A stretch of 64,000 nt of DNA from Streptomyces musisoli (GCF_016741855.1 NZ_JAERRH010000002.1:372001-436000); one strand, 5' to 3'. Shown: positions 27,835-37,187, counted from the first letter of the stretch. Made by a program: numbers and translations. Notes: generated by a model not told the origin, from the letters alone.

Positions 27835-27850
27835 CTTACTGAAAAGTAAG
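27835..27850. promoter_or_regulatory. TetR operator CTTACT-N4-AGTAAG
   Basis: CTTACT (27835-27840) and AGTAAG (27845-27850) are exact inverted repeats with a 4-bp spacer, in the intergenic region between the propeller gene and tetR. The arm plus flank (AACTTACTG) recurs upstream of the GH5 gene. This spacing fits a TetR-type dimer. Confidence 0.7.
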
Positions 27851-27924
27851 GAAGGGGCGGCCTACTCGACAAGATGTGTGCACGACAAGATTGGGGTGAC
27901 CGGTGGGATGACGGAGGGGGACGC

Positions 27925-28587
27925 GTGGAGGGCAGGCTCAGGGCACCGACGGGACGCTACGGCGGCCGGTCCGCCGAGGAACGGCAGGCGGAGCGGCGCC
28001 GTCGCTTCCTCGACGCGGCACTGCGGCTGTTCGGGGAGAGCCCCGGCTACCGGAGCACCACGGTCGCCGCGCTCAGCCAGGCGGCGGGCCTGTCCACGCG
28101 CCAGTTCTACGAGGAGTTCCGCACCCTGGAGGACGTCCTCGCCGCGCTCCACCTCCAGGTCAACGGCTGGGCCGAGCAGGCCGTCCTGGCCGCGCTGGCC
28201 GACGCGGACGGCCTGCCGCTGGCCGACCGCGCCACCGTGCTCTTCAGGGCCTACGCCCACGACGTCACCTGCGACCCGCGCCGCATCCGCATCACCTTCG
28301 TGGAGATCGTCGGCGTCAGCCCCCGCCTGGAGGAGCAGCGCCTCGCCCGCCGGGCCCGCTGGGTCGACCTCATCCGGGCCGAGGCGGACGCGGCCGTGGC
28401 CCGCGGGGAGGCGGCGCCCCGCGACTACCGTCTCGCGGCCACGGCCTTCATCGGCAGCGTCAACGGCCTGCTGCACGACTGGACCACCGGCTGGGTGGAC
28501 GCCACGCTCGACGAGGTGGTGGACGAGCTGGTCCGGCTGCTGCTGGGGATGCTCCGGCCGCAGGGGTGGCGGCCCGGCAGCTCCTGA
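27925..28587 (+). CDS. TetR-family transcriptional regulator
   Basis: 220 residues. The N-terminal helix-turn-helix spans about 24-70 (RRRRFLDAALRLFGE, then TVAALSQAAGLSTRQFYEEF). The C-terminal helical ligand domain is of TetR_C type. GTG 27925 is chosen for its GGAGGGGG site; an upstream ATG at 27874 has none as good and adds a Gly/Asp-rich segment. The gene is divergent from the propeller gene with the CTTACT palindrome between them. Confidence 0.88.
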   Translation: MEGRLRAPTGRYGGRSAEERQAERRRRFLDAALRLFGESPGYRSTTVAALSQAAGLSTRQFYEEFRTLEDVLAALHLQVNGWAEQAVLAALADADGLPLADRATVLFRAYAHDVTCDPRRIRITFVEIVGVSPRLEEQRLARRARWVDLIRAEADAAVARGEAAPRDYRLAATAFIGSVNGLLHDWTTGWVDATLDEVVDELVRLLLGMLRPQGWRPGSS

Positions 28588-28789
28588 CCCGGGGGCTGCC
28601 GGGCCGACGGGGCCCTGACACCAGGCGCGCGGGATCGCCGGGACCGCCCGGGTCGGCGGCGCGCTGCGGTTCGGCGCGGGACCGCCAGACCCCCCGGGTC
28701 GGCGGGGCCCGATGGTTCGGCGCGCAGGATCGGGCCCGAGCTGGTCTGCTGGTGGCGAGGACCGTCGTACCCGTTCACCGGAGAGACAG
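28588..28789. other. intergenic with imperfect 50-bp duplication
   Basis: Two imperfect copies of a GC-rich segment (about 28640-28680 and 28686-28727) share CCGGGTCGGCGG and GGTTCGGCGCG blocks. It separates tetR from the alcohol dehydrogenase gene and presumably holds that gene's promoter. No further gene is supported. Confidence 0.45.
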
Positions 28790-29815
28790 ATGAGCACTTA
28801 CCGAGTTGCGCAGGTGACGACCGCGGGCGGCGCGGTGGAGCTGGCCGAGCGGGAGGTGCCCCGGCCGGGGCCCCGTCAGGTGCGGATCGCCGTGGAGGCG
28901 TGCGGGATCTGCCACAGCGACGCCCTCTTCGTGAACGCCGCACTGCCGGGCGTCGGCTTCCCGGTGGTCCCCGGGCACGAGATCGCGGGACGCATCGAGG
29001 AGCTGGGCGAGGGCGCGCAGGACTGGGGGTACCAGGCCGGTGACCGGGTGGCGGTCGGCTGGTTCGGCGGCAGCTGCGGCCACTGCGAGCCCTGCCGCCA
29101 CGGCGACTTCATCGTCTGCGTCAGCCTCAAGGTGCCCGGATGGACGTACGACGGGGGCTTCGCCGATCAGGTGATCGCGCCCGTCGACGCCCTGGCCCGG
29201 ATTCCCGACGCGCTGGCGGCGAGCGACGCGGGGCCCCTGGCCTGCGCGGGCGTGACCACGTACAACGGGCTGCGCCGCAGCTCCGCCAGGCCGGGTGACC
29301 TGGTCGCGATCCTGGGCATCGGCGGCCTCGGCCACCTCGGGGTGCAGTACGCGGTGGCGATGGGCTTCGAGACCGTGGCGATCGCCCGGGGCGCGGAGAA
29401 GGCCGACTTCGCCAAGCAGCTCGGCGCGCACCATTACGTCGACAGCACGTCGGGCACCCCGGTCGCGGAGGCCCTGCAGTCCCTCGGCGGTGCCAAGGCC
29501 GTGCTGGCCACCGCGGGGAACTCCGAGGCGATCACGGCCACCGCCGACGGGCTCGCGCCGCGTGGGGAGCTGGTGGTCATCGGGGCCGACGTCGCGCCGC
29601 TCGGCATCAACCCGGCGCAGCTGCTGATGACCGGGCGCGTGGTGCGCGGCCACCCGTCCGGCACCGCGCAGGACGTGGAGGACACCATGGCCTTCAGTGC
29701 CCTGCACGGCATCCGTCCGATGACCGAGACGGTGCCGCTCAAGGACGCGGACCAGGCCTACCGGAAGATGCTCTCCGGCGGGGCCCGCTTCCGGATGGTC
29801 CTCACGACCGGCTGA
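28790..29815 (+). CDS. zinc-dependent alcohol dehydrogenase
   Basis: 341 residues, MDR superfamily. Catalytic zinc ligands are Cys in CGICHSD, His in GHEIAG and a Cys near LACAGVTTYNG; the structural zinc site is GSCGHCEPCRHGDFIVC. The nucleotide fold has GIGGLGHLGVQYA. It resembles AdhA-type NAD(P)-dependent alcohol/aldehyde dehydrogenases. The start ATG follows GGAGAGACAG. It stands alone, with a convergent glycosyltransferase downstream. Confidence 0.94.
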   Translation: MSTYRVAQVTTAGGAVELAEREVPRPGPRQVRIAVEACGICHSDALFVNAALPGVGFPVVPGHEIAGRIEELGEGAQDWGYQAGDRVAVGWFGGSCGHCEPCRHGDFIVCVSLKVPGWTYDGGFADQVIAPVDALARIPDALAASDAGPLACAGVTTYNGLRRSSARPGDLVAILGIGGLGHLGVQYAVAMGFETVAIARGAEKADFAKQLGAHHYVDSTSGTPVAEALQSLGGAKAVLATAGNSEAITATADGLAPRGELVVIGADVAPLGINPAQLLMTGRVVRGHPSGTAQDVEDTMAFSALHGIRPMTETVPLKDADQAYRKMLSGGARFRMVLTTG

Positions 29816-29861
29816 CGGGAGCGGCCGAAGGCGGCGGCCCGGCGGCGAGGCGGCCGGGGGT

Positions 29862-31106
29862 TCAGCCGTCGAGCCGGTCCAGCGCGGCGAGCACCGGTGC
29901 GGTGCCGTCCTCCTCGCGGATACGGGCCCCCAGGGCGTCGGCGCGCCGCCGGTACGCAGGGTCCCGGGTGGCCCGCACCAGGGCCGAGGCCAGCGCGTCC
30001 ACGGTCAGGCGGCGCAGCGGTACGACAGCCGGGGCGACGCCGAGCGCGACCAGCCGGGCGGACCAGAATCCCGCGTCGAACTGGACCGGGACCGGTACGG
30101 CCGGCACTCCGGCGCGCAGCCCCGCCGCCGTGGTGCCGGCGCCCGCGTGATGGACCACCGCGGCCATGCGCGGGAAGAGCGCCGAGTGCGGCACCTCGCC
30201 GACCGTCAGCATGTCGTCCCCGTCGGCCGCGAGTCCGCCCCACCCGCGCTGGACCACCCCGCGCAGCCCGGCCCGCCGCAGCGCCGCCACCACCCGTGCG
30301 CTGAGCCGCCTGGCATCCGGCACGGTGGCGCTGCCCAGCCCGACGAAGACCGGCGGCGGGCCGGCTTCGAGGAACTCCCGCACCGCGTCGGGGAGTTCCG
30401 CATCGGCGTCGTAGGGCCACCAGTAGCCGCCCACCTCCAGCCCCGCCCGCCAGTCACCGGGCCGGGGCACCACCAGGGGGCTGAAGCCGTGGTGCACCGG
30501 CCAGTGCCGTCGCTCCCGTGCCCGCCAGGCGGCACCGGCCCCCGCCCGGGGCAGGCCGAGCCGTTCCCGCACGGCCGGTACGGCACCGGCGAACACGTGC
30601 TCCACGGCCAGGCCGACCCCCTGCCCGGCGAGCCGGTTGACCGGCCCGCCCCAGGCGCCGCCGCCGAGCACCGGAGGCGCGAACTCCCTCGTGCCGGCGA
30701 TGGGTTGCAGAAAGACACCGAGGCTCGGCAGCCGCAGTCCTTCGGCGATCGTGTGACCGAGCGGGGCCAGCGAGGAGGACAGGAGCAGGACGTCGCTGCG
30801 GCGCGCCGCGGCGAGCAGGTCCTCGGTCATCCGTCCGACCGCGCGCCGTGCCAGGTCCCCGACCCGCAGCAGCTTGCCGGGACCGCTGGTGCTGCGGTGC
30901 AGTCCCCGGCCCCGCGGGGACTCCAGTTCGGCCAGCGGATCCACCGGCAGTGCGTGGAACCGTACGTCCGAGCCCGCCACCAGCGGCTCGAAACGGCCGT
31001 GCGTGACCAGGGTGACCTCGTGCCCGGCCCGCGCGAGCCGGTGCCCGAGCCCGGTGTAGGGGGCGGCGTCGCCCCGGGATCCCGCCGTCATGATCGCAAC
31101 GCGCAC
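29862..31106 (-). CDS. UGT-like glycosyltransferase (GT1)
   Basis: 414 residues. The N-terminal acceptor domain starts MRVAIMTAGSRGDAAPY with GLGHRLARAGHEVTLVTH; the C-terminal donor domain has VFVGLGS and the signature HHAGAGTTAAGLRAGVP followed by QFDAGFW, which contacts the nucleotide sugar. It is the type that glycosylates sterols, macrolides or other hydrophobic acceptors (PF03033/ERG6-like UGT). GTG 31106 is preferred because the conserved fold begins there. No biosynthetic cluster surrounds it, so the acceptor is unknown. Confidence 0.9.
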   Translation of the reverse strand: MRVAIMTAGSRGDAAPYTGLGHRLARAGHEVTLVTHGRFEPLVAGSDVRFHALPVDPLAELESPRGRGLHRSTSGPGKLLRVGDLARRAVGRMTEDLLAAARRSDVLLLSSSLAPLGHTIAEGLRLPSLGVFLQPIAGTREFAPPVLGGGAWGGPVNRLAGQGVGLAVEHVFAGAVPAVRERLGLPRAGAGAAWRARERRHWPVHHGFSPLVVPRPGDWRAGLEVGGYWWPYDADAELPDAVREFLEAGPPPVFVGLGSATVPDARRLSARVVAALRRAGLRGVVQRGWGGLAADGDDMLTVGEVPHSALFPRMAAVVHHAGAGTTAAGLRAGVPAVPVPVQFDAGFWSARLVALGVAPAVVPLRRLTVDALASALVRATRDPAYRRRADALGARIREEDGTAPVLAALDRLDG

Positions 31107-31162
31107 GACGCCCAGTATGACGGGCCGGACCCTCTCCCGGGTGCCGGTCGCCACGAGCCGGC

Positions 31163-31495
31163 CTAGACGGCGGACACCACCAGGACCGCCGCCGCCGTCA
31201 GCGCGCACCCCAGCACACAGCAGGCCAGCAGCCGTCGGCGTAGGGCTCGGTAGCGGGACTCGTACGCCTGCCGCAGCTCCCGCGCCCGCTCGGCCGTGCG
31301 GCCCCACGAGAGCCGGGCCAGCGCCACGTACTCGGCCTCGAAGTGCCGCTCCAGGTCCGCCCGCTGGCCCTCGGTGAGCCAGCCCAGCCGGGAGCCGAGG
31401 CGTTCCGCGGCGCTACGGCCCTCCTCCTGGGCGGCGGCCAGCAGCAGGTGCCCTTCGATCTGCCGGACCAGCTCCCGCTCGTCGTGGGCGGTCAC
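31163..31495 (-). CDS. small membrane protein coupled to second ctaD
   Basis: 110 residues with a charged helical N-terminal region and one C-terminal transmembrane helix (about 87-108, [19 protein letters not shown]). The GTG start overlaps the stop of ctaD (GTGA at 31492-31495), so it is translationally coupled to oxidase subunit I. It is not a recognisable CtaF, subunit II or III; an assembly or accessory role in the oxidase is inferred from coupling only. Confidence 0.72.
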   Translation of the reverse strand: MTAHDERELVRQIEGHLLLAAAQEEGRSAAERLGSRLGWLTEGQRADLERHFEAEYVALARLSWGRTAERARELRQAYESRYRALRRRLLACCVLGCALTAAAVLVVSAV

Positions 31496-33111
31496 GGCGC
31501 GGTCAACTCCCGCTCCCGCACCTCGGGATGGTGCAGGTCGAAGGCGGGGGACTCGCTGCGGATCCGCGGCAGGGCGAGGAAGTTGTGCCGCGGCGGCGGG
31601 CAGGAGGTCGCCCACTCCAGCGAGCGGCCGAAGCCCCATGGGTCGTCCACCCCGACCGGTTCGCCGTACCGGGCCGTCCTCCAGACGTTGTAGAAGAAGG
31701 GGAGCAGGGAGGCGCCGAGCAGGAACGAGGAGATCGAGGAGACCGTGTTGAGCGTCGTGAACCCCTCCGCCGCCAGGTAGTCGGGGATCCGGCGCTGCAT
31801 GCCCTCGGCGCCCAGCCAGTGCTGGACCAGGAAGGTGCCGTGGAAGCCGGTGAACAGCGTCCAGAAGGTGATCTTGCCGAGGCGTTCGTCGAGCATCCTG
31901 CCGGTGAACTTGGGCCACCAGAAGTGGAAGCCGGAGAACATCGCGAAGACGACCGTGCCGAAGACCACGTAGTGGAAGTGCGCCACCACGAAGTACGAGT
32001 CGGAGACGTGGAGGTCGACCGGCGGGGAGGCGAGCATGACGCCCGTCAGGCCGCCGAAGACGAACGTGACGAGGAACCCCAGCACCCACAGCATCGGCGT
32101 CTCGAACGAGAGACTCCCCCTCCACATCGTGCCGATCCAGTTGAAGAACTTCACCCCGGTCGGCACGGCGATCAGGAAGGTCATGAAGGAGAAGAACGGC
32201 AGCAGCACACCGCCGGTGACGTACATGTGGTGGGCCCACACGGTCACGGACAGGCCGGCGATCGCGACGGTCGCGGCGATCAGGCCCATGTAGCCGAACA
32301 TCGGCTTGCGGGAGAACACCGGGATCACTTCGCTGACGATGCCGAAGAACGGCAGCGCGATGATGTACACCTCCGGGTGTCCGAAGAACCAGAAGAGGTG
32401 CTGCCACAGCAAGGCTCCGCCGTTGGCGGCGTCGAAGACGTGGGCACCGAACTTGCGGTCCGCCTCCAAGGCGAACAGCGCGGCCGCGAGGACCGGGAAG
32501 GCCAGTAGGACCAGCACACCGGTCAGCAGCACGTTCCAGGTGAAGATCGGCATGCGGAACATGGTCATGCCCGGGGCACGCATGCAGATGATCGTGGTGA
32601 TGAAGTTGACCGAGCCGAGGATGGTGCCGAAGCCGGAGAAGGCCAGACCCATGATCCACATGTCGGCGCCGATACCCGGCGAACGGACCGCGTCCGACAG
32701 CGGCGCGTAGGCGAACCAGCCGAAGTCGGCCGCGCCCTCCGGGGTGAGGAAGCCGCCCACCGCGATGAGCGAACCGAAGAGATACAACCAGTACGCGAAC
32801 ATGTTCAGCCGCGGGAACGCCACGTCGGGCGCGCCGATCTGGAGCGGCATGATCCAGTTGGCGAAACCGGCGAACAGCGGCGTCGCGAACATCAGCAGCA
32901 TCACGGTGCCGTGCATCGTGAACGCCTGGTTGAACTGCTCGTTCGACATGAACTGGAGGCCCGGCCGGGCCAGCTCGGCGCGCATCAGCAGCGCCATCAC
33001 GCCGCCGATCAGGAAGAACGCGAACGCGGTGATCAAGTAGAGCGTCCCGATCGTCTTGTGATCGGTGCTGGTGAGCCACTGCACGGCCCTGGTGTCTCGG
33101 ATCCTCTTCAC
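31492..33111 (-). CDS. ctaD: cytochrome c oxidase subunit I (second copy)
   Basis: 539 residues and clearly homologous to the first copy, with all redox ligands retained: [32 protein letters not shown] and AHFHYVVFG. The family core begins at [15 protein letters not shown] 33111 is chosen; an ATG 19 codons upstream has no ribosome site. Unlike copy one it has no ctaF beside it but is coupled to an uncharacterised one-helix protein. It is divergent from an ECF-like sigma factor, which suggests conditional expression. Both copies may replace the housekeeping subunit under particular conditions. Confidence 0.95.
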   Translation of the reverse strand: MKRIRDTRAVQWLTSTDHKTIGTLYLITAFAFFLIGGVMALLMRAELARPGLQFMSNEQFNQAFTMHGTVMLLMFATPLFAGFANWIMPLQIGAPDVAFPRLNMFAYWLYLFGSLIAVGGFLTPEGAADFGWFAYAPLSDAVRSPGIGADMWIMGLAFSGFGTILGSVNFITTIICMRAPGMTMFRMPIFTWNVLLTGVLVLLAFPVLAAALFALEADRKFGAHVFDAANGGALLWQHLFWFFGHPEVYIIALPFFGIVSEVIPVFSRKPMFGYMGLIAATVAIAGLSVTVWAHHMYVTGGVLLPFFSFMTFLIAVPTGVKFFNWIGTMWRGSLSFETPMLWVLGFLVTFVFGGLTGVMLASPPVDLHVSDSYFVVAHFHYVVFGTVVFAMFSGFHFWWPKFTGRMLDERLGKITFWTLFTGFHGTFLVQHWLGAEGMQRRIPDYLAAEGFTTLNTVSSISSFLLGASLLPFFYNVWRTARYGEPVGVDDPWGFGRSLEWATSCPPPRHNFLALPRIRSESPAFDLHHPEVRERELTAP

Positions 33112-33217
33112 ACCCCGCCTGTGTCCGCGCCCGGCCCGCGCGTCACACTCGGGCGACGCGACGAGCATCACGGAAGAAGGGTGTGACGATCCGGGCCGTG
33201 CCGGACACGAACCGAAC

Positions 33218-33805
33218 ATGAGCAACGACGAGATCTTCGCCGCTGCCTATCGCGAGCACTACTGGGCGGTCAGCCGCTATGTCGCGAGGCGACTCCAGGG
33301 GCGGGCCGACGAGGTGGAGGAAGTGGTGGCGGAGGTGTTCACGGTCGCCTGGCGGCGCCGGGCGGACCTGCCGGGCACACCCCTGCCCTGGCTGTACGGG
33401 GTGGCCCGCAACTGCCTGGCGAACGCGGTACGCGGTCACGGGCGCCGGCTCCGCCTGATGGACCGGCTCGGCAACGACGAGGCCGCGCACGGCCGGCACA
33501 TCGCGGCCGGACCCGACGCCGAGGGGCCGGGCGCCTGGGTGCACGAGGCCCTGGACCGGCTCGCCCCGGCCGACCAGGAGGTGCTGCGCCTCGCCGCCTG
33601 GGAGGAACTCGGCGCCGAGGAGATCGCGGTCGCCCTCGGCTGCGGCAAGCGCGCGGCGACGATGCGCCTGCACCGGGCGCGGCGCCGGCTCAGGGCCGAG
33701 ATCGACCGGCTGGGCACCGTCCCGTCCACCCCGCCCGCAGGCCGGCCCACCCCGCAGCCCGGACCCGCCCGCGCGACCCTGTGCAAGGACCACGGACATG
33801 GCTGA
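33218..33805 (+). CDS. ECF-like sigma-70 family RNA polymerase sigma factor
   Basis: 195 residues with region 2 ([18 protein letters not shown], then [18 protein letters not shown]) and region 4 ([20 protein letters not shown], then [15 protein letters not shown]). It is of the class paired with CU044_5270 proteins, and the next gene, overlapping by 8 bp, encodes one. The start is ATG 33218, [11 protein letters not shown]. It is divergent from ctaD copy two across 106 bp, so it may control that oxidase gene or simply share the promoter region. Confidence 0.92.
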   Translation: MSNDEIFAAAYREHYWAVSRYVARRLQGRADEVEEVVAEVFTVAWRRRADLPGTPLPWLYGVARNCLANAVRGHGRRLRLMDRLGNDEAAHGRHIAAGPDAEGPGAWVHEALDRLAPADQEVLRLAAWEELGAEEIAVALGCGKRAATMRLHRARRRLRAEIDRLGTVPSTPPAGRPTPQPGPARATLCKDHGHG

Positions 33806-34820
33806 CGAACTCGAACTCCTCCGGTGCGCCGACCCGGTGCCGGCCGACGATCCCAGGTTCCGCGACGGGCCGCTCGACCCGCGCGCGGAGCGGCGGCTGG
33901 CGCGGCTGCTCGACCAGGAGCCCGCGCCCCGCCGATCCCGCCTGCTCTCACTGCCTCCCGGCCGTACCCCGCGCGCCCGGCTGGCCTGGGGCCTCGCCGC
34001 CACCGCCGTCGTGCTCGCGCTCGCCCTCGACGCCGTCCTCGGCGGCCCGAGCGCGCCGCCGGCCGTCGCCGCGCCGCGCCCGCTGACCGTCCACGCCCGG
34101 ACCGCGCCCGTACCCCTCGCAGACATGGCCGCCCTCGCCGACGCGGCCGCGGCGGGCGGCTCACCGCGGCTGCGCAAGGGATCCCACGTGCAGTCGTGGA
34201 GCCTCGGCATGAGCGACGACAAGCCCCCCGTCACCCTCCCCCAGGAGCGTGTCGTGGTCTGGCGCGCGGACGCCACCCACACCGAACTGGTCGTGGCGAC
34301 CGACCCGCGCCGGCCCGGGCGCCCCGTCCTCAGCGACGAGGGCGGCGAACCGCGGGAGGTGGCGGACGGCCACGTGATCAGCCGGACCACATTCCCGCCG
34401 ATGTGGAGCGACGCCCCGCCCGAAGGGCCCCCGCCGCACACCGCGGGGGCCCTGCGTGCCTATCTCACCGAGGTCGCCCGGCCCGGTACCGGCCCCGGCA
34501 CGGCTCCGCTGAGCACCGCCGAACTCCTCGACGCCACCGCGGAACTGCTCGACCACTGGACCCTCGGCGCCCGCGAGTCGGCGGCCCTCGTCCGGCTGCT
34601 GGCGAAGGCCGAGGGGCTGCGGCCGGTCGGCGAGGTGACCGACCGGCTGGGCCGCCCCGGCCACGCGTACGCGTACGACGCCCGCGGCATCCGGCACCTG
34701 CTGATCCTGGAACCGCGCACCGGCGCCGTCCTCGGCATGGAGGACACCTTCACCGAGGACGACCCCGAGTACGGAGTGCGGGCCGGCGACGTCATGGACT
34801 ACCGCGCCTGGATGCGCTGA
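33798..34820 (+). CDS. CU044_5270-family membrane protein, likely anti-sigma partner
   Basis: 340 residues. A cytoplasmic N-terminal region (about 1-60) is followed by one transmembrane helix (about 62-83, LAWGLAATAVVLALALDAVL) and a long extracytoplasmic domain ending in DTFTEDDPEYG. This is the CU044_5270 layout typically encoded right after an ECF sigma factor; such proteins are presumed to hold or sense for the sigma factor, though the mechanism is not established. The 8-bp overlap with the sigma gene indicates coupled translation. Confidence 0.85.
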   Translation: MADELELLRCADPVPADDPRFRDGPLDPRAERRLARLLDQEPAPRRSRLLSLPPGRTPRARLAWGLAATAVVLALALDAVLGGPSAPPAVAAPRPLTVHARTAPVPLADMAALADAAAAGGSPRLRKGSHVQSWSLGMSDDKPPVTLPQERVVVWRADATHTELVVATDPRRPGRPVLSDEGGEPREVADGHVISRTTFPPMWSDAPPEGPPPHTAGALRAYLTEVARPGTGPGTAPLSTAELLDATAELLDHWTLGARESAALVRLLAKAEGLRPVGEVTDRLGRPGHAYAYDARGIRHLLILEPRTGAVLGMEDTFTEDDPEYGVRAGDVMDYRAWMR

Positions 34821-34824
34821 CCCC

Positions 34825-35673
34825 TCACACCCCGAGCTGCCGGGCGGCGGCCCGGACGGTCTGCTCCAGCAGCGTGGCGATCGTCATCGGCCCGACCCCG
34901 CCCGGCACCGGCGTGATCAGCGAGGCCCGCTCCACCGCGGAGTCGAAGTCGACGTCGCCGACGTTCCCCTCGTTGTAGCCCGCGTCGATCACGACCGCGC
35001 CCGGCTTGATGTCCTGCCCGCGGATCAGCCGCGGCCGGCCGACCGCGGCGACGACGATGTCGGCCTCGCGGACCGCCGCCGACAGGTCCCGGGTGCGCGA
35101 GTGGCAGTACGTCACGGTCGCGTCCCGGGCCAGGAGCAGCATGCCCACCGGCTTGCCGAGGATCGCGCTGCGGCCCACCACCACGGCCCGCTTCCCGGAC
35201 GGGTCGACGCCGTACTCGTCCAGCAGCCGCAGGATGCCGCCCGGCGTGCAGGACACGAAGCCCGGCAGACCGAAGCTCATCGTGGCGAACGAGGCGAAGG
35301 TGACACCGTCCACGTCCTTCTCCGGGGCGATCGCCTCGAACGCGGCCCGCTCGTCGACGTGGTCGCCCACCGGGTGCTGGAGCAGGATGCCGTGCACCCC
35401 CGGATCGGCCGACAACTCCCGAAGCGTGCCGACGAGTTCATCCATCGTGGTGCCGGCGGGCAGGGCGACGTGCCGGGACTCGATGCCGGCCTTGCGGCAG
35501 CGGTTCTGCTTCATCCGGACGTACGTCACGGACGCCGGGTCCTCGCCGACCAGCACGGTCGCCAGACACGGTGCCGTACCGGTCCGTTCGGTGAGACCGG
35601 CGGCCTGTCGCGCGGTGTCCTCCACGATGCGGCGGGCGAGCGCGGTGCCGTCCATCAGACGGGCCTGGGTCAT
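34825..35673 (-). CDS. folD: bifunctional methylenetetrahydrofolate dehydrogenase/cyclohydrolase
   Basis: 282 residues, FolD length. The conserved catalytic Lys lies in YVRMKQNRC, with the FolD segments GILLQHPVGDHVDER, KDVDGVTF, VVVGRSAILGKPV and PGGVGPMTIATLL. It interconverts 5,10-methylene-, methenyl- and 10-formyl-tetrahydrofolate, supplying one-carbon units for purine synthesis. ATG 35673 follows AGGAG. A ZTP riboswitch aptamer lies just upstream in the leader, consistent with control by ZMP/ZTP when 10-formyl-THF runs short. Confidence 0.97.
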   Translation of the reverse strand: MTQARLMDGTALARRIVEDTARQAAGLTERTGTAPCLATVLVGEDPASVTYVRMKQNRCRKAGIESRHVALPAGTTMDELVGTLRELSADPGVHGILLQHPVGDHVDERAAFEAIAPEKDVDGVTFASFATMSFGLPGFVSCTPGGILRLLDEYGVDPSGKRAVVVGRSAILGKPVGMLLLARDATVTYCHSRTRDLSAAVREADIVVAAVGRPRLIRGQDIKPGAVVIDAGYNEGNVGDVDFDSAVERASLITPVPGGVGPMTIATLLEQTVRAAARQLGV

Positions 35674-35703
35674 GCTGCACACTCCTGAGCTGGATCGACT
35701 CTC

Positions 35704-35780
35704 CTCGCCCAGGCGCGCGGCAACCACCACGGACCGCTCCCCGGTGGTGCTCCACCTCAGCGCCAGTCACGGCCCGCGTA
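35704..35780 (-). ncRNA. ZTP (pfl) riboswitch upstream of folD
   Basis: Read on the reverse strand, the leader contains the ZTP-riboswitch conserved blocks in order: GGGCCGTGACTGGCG, then AGGTGG paired with CCACC, then ACCGGGGAGC with GGTCC closing the first helix (GGGCC/GGTCC), a linker, and finally CGCGCCTGGGCG, whose GCCTGGGC part forms the pseudoknot domain. This matches the class known to sense ZMP/ZTP and to regulate folate and purine genes such as folD. The aptamer ends about 30 nt before the start codon with AGGAG in between, suggesting translational control. Confidence 0.92.
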
Positions 35781-35853
35781 CAGCGTAACCGAGAGTGTGT
35801 ACGACCCTCGGACCCGCCCTAGGGCCGGTGCCTCACCGGCCCCTCACCGGCCC

Positions 35854-36060
35854 TCACCGGTGCCGCGCCCGCCGCACGCGCACCGCCCGCGGCAGAACCG
35901 GACGCGGGCGCGCCGCCCGCAGCACCGAGCGCAACAGGACCGCCGGCCACACCGGCAGCCGGTCCGCCGGCACCGGTGCCGGGCGCCGGTGCGCCCGCAC
36001 GAGCCCGGCCCGCGCCGAGAAGGTCCAGGTCAGCCGTGAGGTGACCTGGACCCGCGCCAT
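35854..36060 (-). CDS. small arginine/proline-rich protein
   Basis: 68 residues starting MARVQVTSRLTWTFSARAGL, behind an excellent ribosome site (GGAAGGAGA just before ATG). It is strongly basic with a short hydrophobic patch (VWPAVLLRSVL). It is 34 bp after the NTF2-like gene in the same direction, so the two may be co-transcribed. No family recognised; the call depends on the ribosome site. Confidence 0.5.
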   Translation of the reverse strand: MARVQVTSRLTWTFSARAGLVRAHRRPAPVPADRLPVWPAVLLRSVLRAARPRPVLPRAVRVRRARHR

Positions 36061-36094
36061 TCTCCTTCCGGTGCCTGCCATACCGGGCCGGGAC

Positions 36095-36460
36095 CTACTC
36101 GTCCCAGGCCTGGATGATCAGCTGTTCGGCGATCTTGCCGTTCCGCAGGGTGATCATCGACTCGGCGAGCACCCGGGTGCCGTCCTCGTACTCGCAGGAC
36201 TCGCTGTAGGCGGCGTGATCGCCCTGGATCACGCACTGCTCCAGCTTGTGAGTCATGTCGCGGCGGTAGATGTCGTCCAGCAACTCGGCGATCTGGCCCC
36301 GGCCTTGCAGGACCGTGGGGTGGCTGGGCTGGTTGTTGCGGTCGACGATGCGGATCTTCGCGTCGTCCGCGTAGAGCGACAGAAGGGTGTTGCCGGTGTT
36401 TCCCTCGATGCCCCGGCGCAGCGTCTCGGTGTCGAAAGCGGACCCCGTCGCGGTACCCAT
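36095..36460 (-). CDS. NTF2-like/SnoaL-type protein
   Basis: 121 residues with a cone-shaped NTF2-like fold pattern: an N-terminal helix, LYADDAKIRIVDRNN, ELLDDIYRRDM, and late strands (ESCEYEDGTRVLAESMITLRNG, shortened). The family includes small cyclases, isomerases and ligand-binding proteins; nothing here picks one. AAGGAGG precedes ATG 36460 at ideal distance. It is divergent from the secreted small protein at 36633. Confidence 0.82.
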   Translation of the reverse strand: MGTATGSAFDTETLRRGIEGNTGNTLLSLYADDAKIRIVDRNNQPSHPTVLQGRGQIAELLDDIYRRDMTHKLEQCVIQGDHAAYSESCEYEDGTRVLAESMITLRNGKIAEQLIIQAWDE

Positions 36461-36632
36461 GGTGACCTCCTTCAGGCGCCCGCGGCCCGTCCGGGAGCGA
36501 GCCGCACGGGTCCCGTCTTCGAGACTCCTCCGCCCCGGCGGCCTCGGCAAGCGCAGCCGCCGCGCTCCGCCTCACGGGTGAGCGGGTACCGCCGCCCGTG
36601 TCCGGCCGGGACCCGCGGCCGTTGCTGAGGAC

Positions 36633-36938
36633 ATGATCTCAACACGACGTATCGTCGCCGCCCTCGGTCTCGCCGCCGGCGTCACCGGTCTTGCCGCGCC
36701 GCTGGCGAACGCGGCCGAGGCGGGCACGCCGGACACCGGGCAGATCAGCCCCATGGCCGTGCTCGACTCGCTCACCGTCAGTGACATCCCGGCGAAGTAC
36801 AAGACCGGGGTCCCGCGGGTCTCCGAGCAGGCGCGCGCGCTGAACCAGGTCAACGAGCTGAACCGGCTCAACGAGCTGTGGCAGGTGGCCGGTCTGGTGA
36901 CGCCCGTGACGGGCCTGCTGCCCGCCGTCGAGGCCTGA
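36633..36938 (+). CDS. small secreted protein
   Basis: 101 residues with a signal peptide (MISTRRIVAALGLAAGV, cleavage around residue 28 at ANAAEA). The mature part of about 73 residues ends in NQVNELNRLNELWQVAGL and VTPVTGLLPAVEA, amphipathic helical segments. GAGGA precedes the ATG. Similar short secreted proteins occur in Streptomyces genomes, but the function is unknown. Confidence 0.78.
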   Translation: MISTRRIVAALGLAAGVTGLAAPLANAAEAGTPDTGQISPMAVLDSLTVSDIPAKYKTGVPRVSEQARALNQVNELNRLNELWQVAGLVTPVTGLLPAVEA

Positions 36939-37187
36939 CCCGCCGCCGGACCCGGGGGCCGTCCCGGCAGGGGCGGCCCCACCCCTGCGGGCCGTCCCGG
37001 CAGGGGGCGGCCCCCATCCTGCGGAGGGAGCGGGCGGGCGGACCCGTAGCTGCGCGACCCTCGGTCCTTGCCGGGCCCTCCCGTTGCGCGCGGCGGAAAG
37101 ATTCACGATCACCGTCGTGGTCCGTCCCGCTACCGATCGGTCCCGCGTAGGGTCGGCGGCGAAGGCAATCGAAGAAGGGACCAGACC
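36939..37187. other. intergenic with 32-bp direct repeat and mscR promoter region
   Basis: GTCCCGGCAGGGGCGGCCCC-type segments recur at about 36961 and 36993 and can form GC-rich hairpins that may end the preceding transcript. The rest should hold the promoter of mscR; no gene is supported. Confidence 0.4.
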
